7,738 nucleotides of DNA from Butyrivibrio sp. Lineage in GTDB: Bacteria; Bacillota_A; Clostridia; Lachnospirales; Lachnospiraceae. The stretch is taken from positions 1-7,738 of the forward strand of contig NZ_JAILQF010000188.1 of assembly GCF_024699075.1 (NCBI RefSeq), read 5' to 3'. How positions within the stretch are numbered: position 1 is the first letter of the stretch; the number at the start of each line of letters is the position of its first letter. The notes under the pieces were generated by a model, which made no database searches, had not been told where the DNA came from, and saw only the letters and a program-made list of their open reading frames with translations. Positions 1 through 5,725 of this stretch are shown here, one piece after another. A program made the position numbers and the translations under genes.

Positions 1-749
1 AGTTTTGCAGCACTAAATGGGATTATCGATATTCCCATATCGCACAGGCACCAGTTAAGAGACGTCATGACGCTCTCGTGAGAACATATGATATTTGCTT
101 CAAAGCCGCAGTCTATGCAGGCATTTTTGATCTTGGATTCATAGAACCTTTGTATTATAAGATCCTGACCTTTTAGATCGCTGAAGTCAAAACTATCTTT
201 TTCTGTAGAAAAGTATTTTGGAAGTGCGACTGCGCATAGGCTGTCTTCTGAATCTGTAACAAGGCAGTCTATATTAATAGAATTGTATTTGCTCTTATCA
301 AAGTTATTCTTAATAATACACAGCTCTGTTGTATGCTGATCCAAAAGTTTTAGAAGACCCTGAGTATTGCTTTCATACATTTGAAGGTCAAGCTTGGGGT
401 TGTTTTTCACAAATTCTTTCATGAAGTTTGGAAAAAAGAGTATTGCAAGAGAAGCTATACATCCAATATGAAGTGTTCCACTAATACCATTTTTCATATC
501 GTCAAATATCTGGATAGTCTGATCAAAATCATGGGCTATAAGGCTTGCCTGCTGATACAAAACCCTGCCTTCATTAGTAAGAATAAGATTTTTACTTTTA
601 CGTTCAAAGAGCTTTACACCAAGCTCTTCTTCAAGGAGCATGAGCTGCTTACTAAGAGGCGGCTGAGACATGTGCAGTTTCTTAGCTGCTGCTGTGACTC
701 CGCCTTCATCTGTAATTGTAAGAAAGTATTTAAGCTGTCTTATATCCAT
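1..749 (-). CDS. LysR-family transcriptional regulator, C-terminus cut by window edge
   Basis: Translating the minus strand from ATG 749-747 gives 249 open codons to the left edge with no stop. LysR proteins are about 290-300 aa, so some 40-50 residues are missing. The N-terminus (MDIRQLKYFLTITDEGG) and residues 17-50, with SQPPLSKQLMLLEEELGV and LFERK, are the canonical LysR winged helix-turn-helix. A linker helix follows (residues 58-85). The co-inducer domain starts at LHIGC (93-97). The start is supported by a GGGGG Shine-Dalgarno (755-759) 5 nt upstream and a TATAAT box at 774-779. The gene is divergent from the dehydrogenase at 1128, the usual LysR-target arrangement, so that gene is its likely target (inference). 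Nine cysteines lie in the visible effector domain, including C211-x2-C214 and C234-x-C236. The inducer cannot be told from sequence. The family call is secure. Confidence 0.95.
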   Translation of the reverse strand, partial: MDIRQLKYFLTITDEGGVTAAAKKLHMSQPPLSKQLMLLEEELGVKLFERKSKNLILTNEGRVLYQQASLIAHDFDQTIQIFDDMKNGISGTLHIGCIASLAILFFPNFMKEFVKNNPKLDLQMYESNTQGLLKLLDQHTTELCIIKNNFDKSKYNSINIDCLVTDSEDSLCAVALPKYFSTEKDSFDFSDLKGQDLIIQRFYESKIKNACIDCGFEANIICSHESVMTSLNWCLCDMGISIIPFSAAK

Positions 750-773
750 ATTTACCCCCAACTGTTCTGAATA

Positions 774-779
774 ATTATA
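774..779 (-). promoter_or_regulatory. Probable -10 box of the LysR gene
   Basis: On the minus strand this hexamer is TATAAT, the exact sigma-A -10 consensus, preceded directly by TG. It would put the transcription start near 767 and give a leader of about 18 nt, just enough to include the GGGGG Shine-Dalgarno at 755-759. At the expected -35 distance (about 797-803) there is only a T-rich run, so the promoter may depend on an activator or be weak. Confidence 0.5.
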
Positions 780-930
780 CATACGATTTAGATATAAAAA
801 ATGATTAAAAATCCTAAAATAATAGGACAATAAATTGAAATAGATAGTAGCATGTTCTTCTGCCTTGGTCAATATTTACAGCTAATTATATTTTTGGGAA
901 TAAAATTGTGCAGGATGACGAAAGAGAAAT

Positions 931-955
931 TATCCATATCTAAAAGATATGGATA
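931..955. repeat. Perfect 11-bp inverted repeat, candidate operator
   Basis: Left arm TATCCATATCT (931-941), spacer AAA, right arm AGATATGGATA (945-955). The arms are exact reverse complements. The core TATCTAAAAGATA (937-949) fits the loose T-N11-A rule with dyad symmetry used by LysR-family regulators. The repeat ends 2 bp before a TATAAA hexamer (958-963) that could be the dehydrogenase -10 box. A protein bound here would then cover the -35/spacer region. It is not followed by a T-run in either direction, so it is not an intrinsic terminator. Assignment to the neighbouring LysR protein is inference. Confidence 0.55.
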
Positions 956-1039
956 GATATAAAAAGGGTATTAGATTTTGGTCTGAAAATCCTGTAGTAT
1001 TGCGTACATAGAAATACAGCACATGAACTTCCAAGCACA

Positions 1040-1063
1040 TAGAAGTGCATCTTTGCACTTCTA
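1040..1063. repeat. Perfect 10-bp hairpin upstream of the dehydrogenase
   Basis: Left arm TAGAAGTGCA (1040-1049), loop TCTT, right arm TGCACTTCTA (1054-1063). The arms are exact complements. A wider pair, AACTTC (1026-1031) and GAAGTT (1072-1077), flanks it and could extend the structure after an internal loop. It sits 64 bp before the dehydrogenase start codon. No T-run follows (AATATAT only), so termination is unlikely. It could be an operator or a leader RNA structure affecting stability or translation. Confidence 0.5.
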
Positions 1064-1075
1064 AATATATCGAAG

Positions 1076-1088
1076 TTACATTCTGTAA
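1076..1088. repeat. Short TTACA-N3-TGTAA dyad before the dehydrogenase
   Basis: TTACA (1076-1080) and TGTAA (1084-1088) form a 5-bp inverted repeat with a 3-nt centre, 25 bp ahead of the Shine-Dalgarno. Dyads of this size serve as operators for several regulator families, but a 5-bp arm in AT-rich DNA can also occur by chance. No specific regulator can be named. Confidence 0.25.
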
Positions 1089-1127
1089 TTAAAAAAGCTT
1101 TACTAAAAGCAGAAAGGGAGTGAGGGC

Positions 1128-2114
1128 ATGAAAATAGCAGTATGTCAGGGCGAATCTGTTGGAGGTTATCCCAAAAGAGATGATCTTATAGAATATTGGA
1201 AGCAGCAGCTTAATGCAATTCCTGAAGTAAGCGGCATAGATTTTTACGATATGTTCGATGAATCCTGGGCAGGTCAGTATGATGCAGTGATCGGAGCCTG
1301 GATAAGAGATGGATATTTTGGAGAAGAGTTTTTTAATAAATATCCAAAACTCAAATATATAGCAACACTTGGTCATGGATTTGGCAAAATAGATGAACTT
1401 GCAGCCAGAAGACATAATGTTACCTTTACTAATACAGTATACGGAGACATGACAATAGCACAGTTTGGATTTGGTCTTCTGATGGATATATGTCATCACA
1501 TCGGTGATGAAGCAAGATTCTACAAGCAGATGCTTGATAATAATCACGGATTCACAGGAAGGAAGAAGGTTTGCACAAGGCAGATAGAACTATATGAAAA
1601 GACTATAGGAATTATCGGACTTGGAAATATAGGATTGTGGATGGCTAAGATGGCACAGGGTTTTGGAATGCATGTCATAGCTTATAGCAGACACAAGAAA
1701 GTGGGACCTGAATATAAAAATATTGAGCAGGTTTCATATTCAGAACTTCTTTCAAGAAGTGATGTGATATCAATCCATTGTCCTTTAACAGACCAGACAA
1801 GAGGTCTTGTGGACAAAGAATCTTTTTCCAAAATGAAAGACGGAGTAATAATTATAAATACTGCAAGGGGAGCTATTATTGATGAAGAAGCTCTTGTAGA
1901 AAATCTTAAATCAGGCAAGGTATATGCAGCAGGACTTGATGTTGTAGATGGGGAACCTGTTCATGAGAAAACTCCTATATTTGAATGTGACAATGCAACA
2001 ATTACAGCCCATATAGCCTGGGCGCCTGAAGAGGCAAGGTACAGGACAGTAAGGATAGCAACTGAAAATCTTAGAAACTGGATTGCGGGGGAGCCTACAA
2101 GTGTTATTGCATAA
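1128..2114 (+). CDS. D-2-hydroxyacid dehydrogenase, glycerate dehydrogenase/hydroxypyruvate reductase-like
   Basis: A 328-aa cytosolic enzyme, the usual length for the family, which reversibly oxidises D-2-hydroxyacids to 2-oxoacids with NAD(P). The substrate-binding domain is split around the Rossmann domain. Its segment LGHGFGKIDELAARR (81-95), then NTVYGDMTIAQF (102-113), matches the family pattern. The dinucleotide loop GLGNIG is at 164-169. The catalytic triad is Arg247 (NTARGAIIDE), Glu276 (DVVDGEP) and His295 (AHIAWAPEEAR). The His-Ile-Ala-Trp context is typical of glycerate dehydrogenases. After the second Rossmann strand the sequence is AYSRHKK (185-191), without the Asp that normally holds the NAD ribose, so NADP use is possible. 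The start has AAAGGGAG 7 nt upstream. The substrate is not fixed by sequence: glycerate/hydroxypyruvate is the best guess, and other small 2-oxoacids are possible. The gene is probably controlled by the divergent LysR protein. Confidence 0.9.
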   Translation: MKIAVCQGESVGGYPKRDDLIEYWKQQLNAIPEVSGIDFYDMFDESWAGQYDAVIGAWIRDGYFGEEFFNKYPKLKYIATLGHGFGKIDELAARRHNVTFTNTVYGDMTIAQFGFGLLMDICHHIGDEARFYKQMLDNNHGFTGRKKVCTRQIELYEKTIGIIGLGNIGLWMAKMAQGFGMHVIAYSRHKKVGPEYKNIEQVSYSELLSRSDVISIHCPLTDQTRGLVDKESFSKMKDGVIIINTARGAIIDEEALVENLKSGKVYAAGLDVVDGEPVHEKTPIFECDNATITAHIAWAPEEARYRTVRIATENLRNWIAGEPTSVIA

Positions 2115-2129
2115 AAAAATAAAGACTAC

Positions 2130-2157
2130 GTGACAAAGACGTCTGAATTCCTATTAA
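2130..2157 (+). promoter_or_regulatory. Candidate promoter for the PII-Amt-PII cluster, overlapping the terminator
   Basis: GTGACA (2130-2135, five of six matches to TTGACA), 16 bp, then TATTAA (2152-2157, four of six matches to TATAAT). Transcription would start near 2164, inside the right half of the terminator hairpin. The transcript would lack the left arm and escape termination. The 23 bp between the T-run and the start codon are too short for a promoter of their own, so this overlap or read-through is needed. The match is moderate. Confidence 0.4.
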
Positions 2158-2177
2158 AAGGATCGGGCGTCTTTTTT
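2135..2177 (+). terminator. Intrinsic terminator after the dehydrogenase, just upstream of the PII gene
   Basis: AAAGACG (2135-2141) pairs exactly with CGTCTTT (2168-2174). The stem continues inward through wobble and Watson-Crick pairs (2142-2146 with 2163-2167) and a TCCT/AGGA top (2149-2152 with 2159-2162), leaving the loop ATTAAA. A run of six T (2172-2177) follows. It begins 20 bp after the dehydrogenase stop codon. It ends only 23 bp before the start codon of the first PII gene, so it may also act as an attenuator for the nitrogen cluster. Confidence 0.85.
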
Positions 2178-2200
2178 GCAGGTAGAAAGGAGAGGATGAT

Positions 2201-2539
2201 ATGAAAAGGTTGGAGATTGTTATAAGACCTGAAAAGCTTGAGGTTCTCCAGGAAATTCTGGATGAGTGCGGTGCACATGGAGCGATGGTTTCAAACATCC
2301 AGGGCTACGGCAATCAGAAGGGCCACAAATCTTTGTACAGGGGAGCTGAACTGGATATAGAGCTTATCCCCAAGATCAAAGTAGAAACAGTGGTTGATGA
2401 TGAGCTTGTAGAAACCATAATCGCTCAGGTTCTAAAGGACATCAACACAGGAACATGCGGAGACGGAAAAATATTTGTCTACAATGTTGAGGAAGTTGTT
2501 CGTATAAGAACAGGCGAGCATGGAAGTAAGGCACTTTGA
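2201..2539 (+). CDS. glnK: P-II family nitrogen regulatory protein (first copy)
   Basis: A 112-aa protein, full length for PII, a trimeric cytosolic sensor of ATP/ADP and 2-oxoglutarate that plugs or opens the ammonium channel. Visible parts are the T-loop GYGNQKGHKSLYRGAEL (35-51), the B-loop TGTCGDGKIFV (83-93) and the C-loop RIRTGEHGSKAL (101-112). Gln39, Lys58, Gly87, Lys90, Arg101 and Arg103, used for nucleotide and 2-oxoglutarate binding in known PII proteins, are present. Tyr51, the proteobacterial uridylylation site, is Leu. Tyr46 is kept. The protein therefore probably works by ligand binding alone (inference). The start has AAAGGAGAGG (2186-2195) just upstream. The amt gene follows after 15 bp, which fits a GlnK role. 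Control is probably through the terminator/promoter overlap at 2130-2177. Confidence 0.95.
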   Translation: MKRLEIVIRPEKLEVLQEILDECGAHGAMVSNIQGYGNQKGHKSLYRGAELDIELIPKIKVETVVDDELVETIIAQVLKDINTGTCGDGKIFVYNVEEVVRIRTGEHGSKAL

Positions 2540-2554
2540 TAGGAGGGTTAGGAT

Positions 2555-3766
2555 ATGGATGTAGAACTTTTGATGAATATAATGTGGACCATGTTAGGAG
2601 CTTTTCTTGTTTTCTTTATGCAGGCAGGCTTTGCAATGGTAGAAACGGGTTTTACCAGAGCTAAAAACTCAGGAAACATCTTAATGAAGAACATGATGGA
2701 TCTGGTAATCGGATCAATCTTCTTTTTCCTTATTGGATTTGCATTTATGTTTGGAAGCGACAATGCAGTAATTGGTACTAAAGGCTTTTTCAATATAGAA
2801 GCTCTTGCCGATGAGAATGGAATGTTTAACTCACTCCCGATTGGCGTATTTATCTTTTTCCACACAGTATTTTGTGCAACATCAGCAACAATCGTAAGTG
2901 GAGCGATGGCTGAGAGAACTAAATTTATTTCATACCTTTTATATTCAGGAGCAATCAGTATTTTCATTTACCCTGTAACAGGTCACTGGATCTGGGGAGG
3001 CGGATTTCTATCACAGCTTGGATACCACGATTTTGCAGGATCCTGCGCAGTACATATGGTAGGCGGTGTGTGTGCCATTGTAGGAGCAGCAATCCTTGGA
3101 CCAAGAAGAGGTAAGTACAGAAAAGATGGCAAAATAAAAGCTATTCCAGGTCACAACCTTCCACTTGGCGTTCTGGGCGTATTCATTCTCTGGTTTGCCT
3201 GGTTTGGATTTAACTGCGGATCAACTACAGCAGCAACAACAAACCTTGGTGACATAGCAATGACAACAAACCTTGCAGCAAGCGCATCAACACTGGTTAC
3301 TTTGATCGTCACATGGGTAAGGTATGGCAAGCCTGATATTTCAATGACCTGTAACGGAGCACTTGCAGGACTTGTAGCAATAACAGCAGGAGCTGATGTA
3401 GTAACAGATTATGAAGCACTTATCATAGGAGCAATCGCAGGAGCACTTGTAGTATTTGCCATTGAGTTTGTTGACAGGATCTTAAAGATCGATGATCCGG
3501 TCGGTGCAGTCGGAGTACACGGCGTGTGTGGAGCATTCGGAGGCATCATGACAGGAGTGTTTGGAGAAGGATGCAGCTTTATAGTTCAGCTTCTTGGAAC
3601 ACTTGCAGTTATAGCATACGTACTTGTTGCAGCATTTATAGTATTTACAATCATCAATAAGCTTGTAGGACTCAGAGTTTCTGAAGATGAAGAAATAGAT
3701 GGACTTGATGTTATGGAACATGGCTGCAGTGCTTATGCAAACTTCAATTTCCACAACGACAAATAA
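2555..3766 (+). CDS. amt: Ammonium channel of the Amt/MEP/Rh family
   Basis: A 403-aa inner-membrane trimeric ammonium channel with about 11 predicted membrane segments. Family landmarks are Asp159 in DFAGSCAVHMVGG (159-171) and the pore twin histidines His167 and His322 (GVHGVCGAFGG). Also seen are FHTVFCATSATIVSGAMAER (102-121), with an external gate Phe at about 106, and WFGFNCGS (216-223). The C-terminal tail GLRVSEDEEIDGLDVMEHG (372-390) is the conserved cytoplasmic segment that couples channel opening to PII in E. coli AmtB. There is no long signal-peptide-like extension. The start ATG has AGGAGGG (2541-2547) at 7 nt. Flanked on both sides by PII genes (gaps 15 and 19 bp), it is the evident partner of both. 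The function call is secure. Whether it moves ammonium for growth or signals as well cannot be told. Confidence 0.97.
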   Translation: MDVELLMNIMWTMLGAFLVFFMQAGFAMVETGFTRAKNSGNILMKNMMDLVIGSIFFFLIGFAFMFGSDNAVIGTKGFFNIEALADENGMFNSLPIGVFIFFHTVFCATSATIVSGAMAERTKFISYLLYSGAISIFIYPVTGHWIWGGGFLSQLGYHDFAGSCAVHMVGGVCAIVGAAILGPRRGKYRKDGKIKAIPGHNLPLGVLGVFILWFAWFGFNCGSTTAATTNLGDIAMTTNLAASASTLVTLIVTWVRYGKPDISMTCNGALAGLVAITAGADVVTDYEALIIGAIAGALVVFAIEFVDRILKIDDPVGAVGVHGVCGAFGGIMTGVFGEGCSFIVQLLGTLAVIAYVLVAAFIVFTIINKLVGLRVSEDEEIDGLDVMEHGCSAYANFNFHNDK

Positions 3767-3785
3767 GAAGCTGGAGGTTATCAGT

Positions 3786-4124
3786 ATGAAGAAACTGACA
3801 GTAGTTGTAAAGCATAGCAGAAGAAATGAAGTCCTGGAAATTTTTGAATCCTGTGCAGCTTACGGGATCATGATCGAAGATATTTCAGGCTATGGAAACC
3901 AGAGAGGCTCATCTACAAAATACAGAGGAGTTATCCAGCCGGTTACATGTCTTTCAAAGGTGAGAATAGAAACAGTGGGAGATGATGAGACTATACAGAT
4001 CATAATAAATCTTTTGCAGGAAAGGCTCAAAACGGGGACCATCGGTGATGGCAAGCTGTTTATAGAAAACGTTGAAGACGTGGTTCGAATAAGAACAGGG
4101 GAACACGGCATAAAAGCTCTGTAA
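3786..4124 (+). CDS. glnK: P-II family nitrogen regulatory protein (second, divergent copy)
   Basis: Also 112 aa and full length. The same frame is open upstream to an ATG at 3699 inside amt. ATG 3786 is the right start because it gives the standard PII N-terminus MKKLTVVVK and has GGAGG (3773-3777) at 8 nt. T-loop GYGNQRGSSTKYRGVIQ (35-51), B-loop TGTIGDGKLFI (83-93) and C-loop RIRTGEHGIKAL (101-112) are present, with Gln39, Lys58, Lys90, Arg101 and Arg103 kept. Position 51 is Gln, so uridylylation there is excluded. Tyr46 is kept. By ungapped hand count it shares 53 of 112 residues with the first copy. The C-loop is nearly identical, but residues 51-60 share only one position. The likely role is a second Amt regulator or a PII for another target. 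Confidence 0.95.
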   Translation: MKKLTVVVKHSRRNEVLEIFESCAAYGIMIEDISGYGNQRGSSTKYRGVIQPVTCLSKVRIETVGDDETIQIIINLLQERLKTGTIGDGKLFIENVEDVVRIRTGEHGIKAL

Positions 4125-4216
4125 ATATACTTGTACAAGTGCATATATGAATACGCATAAAAGTATATAAAAAGTATTTATAAAAAAGGCAGTAAAAGAG
4201 GAGATGGTCATAAGGT
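4125..4216 (+). promoter_or_regulatory. Gap between second PII gene and MATE gene, with palindrome and direct repeats
   Basis: A 92-bp, very AT-rich gap, longer than the others in this gene run. It holds a perfect 12-bp palindrome ACTTGTACAAGT (4129-4140), starting 4 bp after the stop codon. An 8-bp direct repeat AAAAGTAT occurs at 4159-4166 and 4170-4177 (11-bp period, one helical turn). TATAAA occurs at 4166-4171 and 4179-4184. There is no hairpin with a T-run, so no intrinsic terminator. A separate promoter for the MATE gene may lie here, but no convincing -35/-10 pair was found. Confidence 0.4.
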
Positions 4217-5710
4217 ATGAGTGAGATAAAAGATGTGACAGCTCTTGAAAGGGCGCAAAAAGCAAGAAGAAATACAGAGAAAATGGGCACTGCTCCAATA
4301 TTTCCACTTCTGCTATCGATGGCGATTCCGGGGCTCCTTGGAACCCTCACTACATATCTGTACAAAACAGCGGATCAGATGTTTGTAGGTAACTTTGTTG
4401 GAAGGAATGCTCTTGGAGGAATTTCAGTATTATCTCCCTTTAACAACGTGGTAATAGCTCTTACCCTCTTTATTACAGTAGGTGGGGCGTCAATGTTATC
4501 ACTTGCAATGGGTAGACAGGATTATGAGAAAGCCAATAAGCTTTTTACCAATATCATCATTCAGGCCATCTTAATGGCATCTGTAGTATGTCTTATCTTT
4601 ACTGTTTTTACAGAATCATTTGTAGCTTTGTGCGGAGCCAAAAAAGGCAGCGAAGTTTTTGGATACGCAGTTATATATCTAAGGATCACAGCTCTTGGCC
4701 AGCTCTTTAACATGCTAAATGTAGGACTTGCAGCGATCATAAGATCTGAAGGCAATACAAGATATTCCATGGTAGCCAACATGATAGGCGCTATACTTAA
4801 TATTTTCCTTAATACACTTTTGATAGTGATATTTGAATTTGGAATATACGGCGCAGCAATTGCAACAGTTGGAAGCCAGCTGGTAGGAGCAATATTCTCA
4901 GCAGCATATTTTGTAAGAGGAAAGAGCAATCTTAAATGGGCAGGACTTAAAGTAGTTGACCTTGGGCAGATGGTAACTGTAGCCAAGATGGGAATCGCAC
5001 CTTCGATATTCCAGATGCTTAGCTTTATCACAAACATAATGATCAATAAATCCCTTCAATACTACGGAGATATCGATCCTTATTACAGCCTCCTGGGAGG
5101 AGGAGAGCTTTGTATTTCAGCATTATCTGTTGTAAATACTGTAGAAGCTTTTATAACATCAGCCGCTTCCGGAATCAATCAGGCAGGAGCACCGGTTATA
5201 AGTTTTAACTATGGGAGAAAAAAGTTTAAGAGAGTAAGAAGAGCATCGATGACTTCTCAGGCAATGGCATTCTTCTTTGCAGCGATCATATGGACCATGA
5301 TGATGCTGGCACCTGAATTCGTAATAAATCTTTTTAGTAAAGATGATGCGCAGCTCCTTGAATACGGCGTAATGGCTATGAGAACCAGTAAGATGTTCGC
5401 ACTATTTGGTGGTTATCAGATGCTTGTAAGCATGTATTTTTCTTCCATAGGAAAACCAGAAGTAGCAACCTTTGTATCACTTTCAAGGCACGGAATCTTC
5501 TTCATTCCGGCACTACTTATCCTTCCAAGGATATTCGGACTTATGGGAGTCTTATATGCAACTCCGGTATCTGATGGATGCTCACTTGTAATAGTCACAA
5601 TAATGTACATAAGAGAGATGAAGAGACTTGGAAGACTACATGAGGGAGAAGAATTTGATGACAGAAGCTGGATCGCTAAAGCTTTTAACCGGCATATAAA
5701 AGCGGCATAA
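4217..5710 (+). CDS. MATE-family multidrug/metabolite efflux transporter
   Basis: A 497-aa inner-membrane antiporter with about 12 membrane segments in two homologous halves, normally driving export of cationic drugs or metabolites by Na+ or H+. The N-half has MAIPGLLGTLTTYLYKTADQ (35-54), followed by MFVGNFVG, and IIRSEGNTRYSMVANMIGAI (174-193), followed by LNIFLN. The C-half has GINQAGAPVISFNYGRKKFK (319-338), the usual NYG motif of the family. The overall look is of the MepA/NorM-like Firmicute group. Residues 1-28 form a charged cytoplasmic leader. ATG 4217 is chosen because AGAGGAGA (4197-4204) lies upstream, at a slightly long spacing of 12 nt. The ATG at 4204 is out of frame and soon stops. 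The next gene starts 15 bp after its stop, so co-transcription with the ABC importer is likely. The substrate is unknown. Confidence 0.93.
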   Translation: MSEIKDVTALERAQKARRNTEKMGTAPIFPLLLSMAIPGLLGTLTTYLYKTADQMFVGNFVGRNALGGISVLSPFNNVVIALTLFITVGGASMLSLAMGRQDYEKANKLFTNIIIQAILMASVVCLIFTVFTESFVALCGAKKGSEVFGYAVIYLRITALGQLFNMLNVGLAAIIRSEGNTRYSMVANMIGAILNIFLNTLLIVIFEFGIYGAAIATVGSQLVGAIFSAAYFVRGKSNLKWAGLKVVDLGQMVTVAKMGIAPSIFQMLSFITNIMINKSLQYYGDIDPYYSLLGGGELCISALSVVNTVEAFITSAASGINQAGAPVISFNYGRKKFKRVRRASMTSQAMAFFFAAIIWTMMMLAPEFVINLFSKDDAQLLEYGVMAMRTSKMFALFGGYQMLVSMYFSSIGKPEVATFVSLSRHGIFFIPALLILPRIFGLMGVLYATPVSDGCSLVIVTIMYIREMKRLGRLHEGEEFDDRSWIAKAFNRHIKAA

Positions 5711-5725
5711 AAAGGAGGTAGGGGA

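Larger units (their letters stand above)
750..1127. promoter_or_regulatory. Divergent intergenic control region between LysR gene and dehydrogenase
   Basis: This 378-bp AT-rich stretch holds no convincing gene. It must carry the promoters of both divergent genes. Elements visible in it are a minus-strand -10 box (774-779), an 11-bp perfect inverted repeat (931-955), a possible plus-strand -10 box TATAAA (958-963), a 10-bp perfect hairpin (1040-1063) and a short TTACA/TGTAA dyad (1076-1088). The dehydrogenase Shine-Dalgarno (AAAGGGAG, 1113-1120) lies at its right end. If TATAAA at 958 is the dehydrogenase -10, the leader is about 155 nt and contains the second hairpin and the dyad. No good -35 box was found for either promoter, so the promoter positions are inference. 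Confidence 0.7.

Noticed and set aside
381..770. Plus-strand open frame of 129 codons
   Set aside because: It lies antisense to the LysR gene, whose minus-strand translation is an unmistakable family match. The plus-strand product is Cys/Lys/Phe-rich with no family resemblance and no good ribosome site.
1040..1063. The hairpin read as an intrinsic terminator
   Set aside because: No T-run follows on either strand, and it lies between divergent genes, where a terminator has no obvious use.
1089..1547. Minus-strand open frame of 152 codons over the dehydrogenase start
   Set aside because: It is antisense to clear dehydrogenase coding sequence and has an atypical Cys/Ile/Tyr-rich composition, so it is a shadow frame.
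2121..2177. ANTAR-type dual hairpin ahead of the PII gene
   Set aside because: The apical loops do not fit the required six-base pattern with A at position 1 and G at position 4. The terminator loop is ATTAAA and the upstream small stem has a 7-nt loop.
2548..2967. Minus-strand open frames over amt, the second PII gene and the MATE gene (2548-2967, 3482-3754, 3954-4365, 4561-5046, 5416-5784)
   Set aside because: All are antisense to conserved membrane-protein or PII coding regions and have no recognisable family features.
3699..3785. Upstream start for the second PII gene, adding 29 residues and overlapping amt
   Set aside because: The extra residues have no PII homology and simply read the amt end in another frame. 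ATG 3786 has a good ribosome site and gives the standard 112-aa PII.
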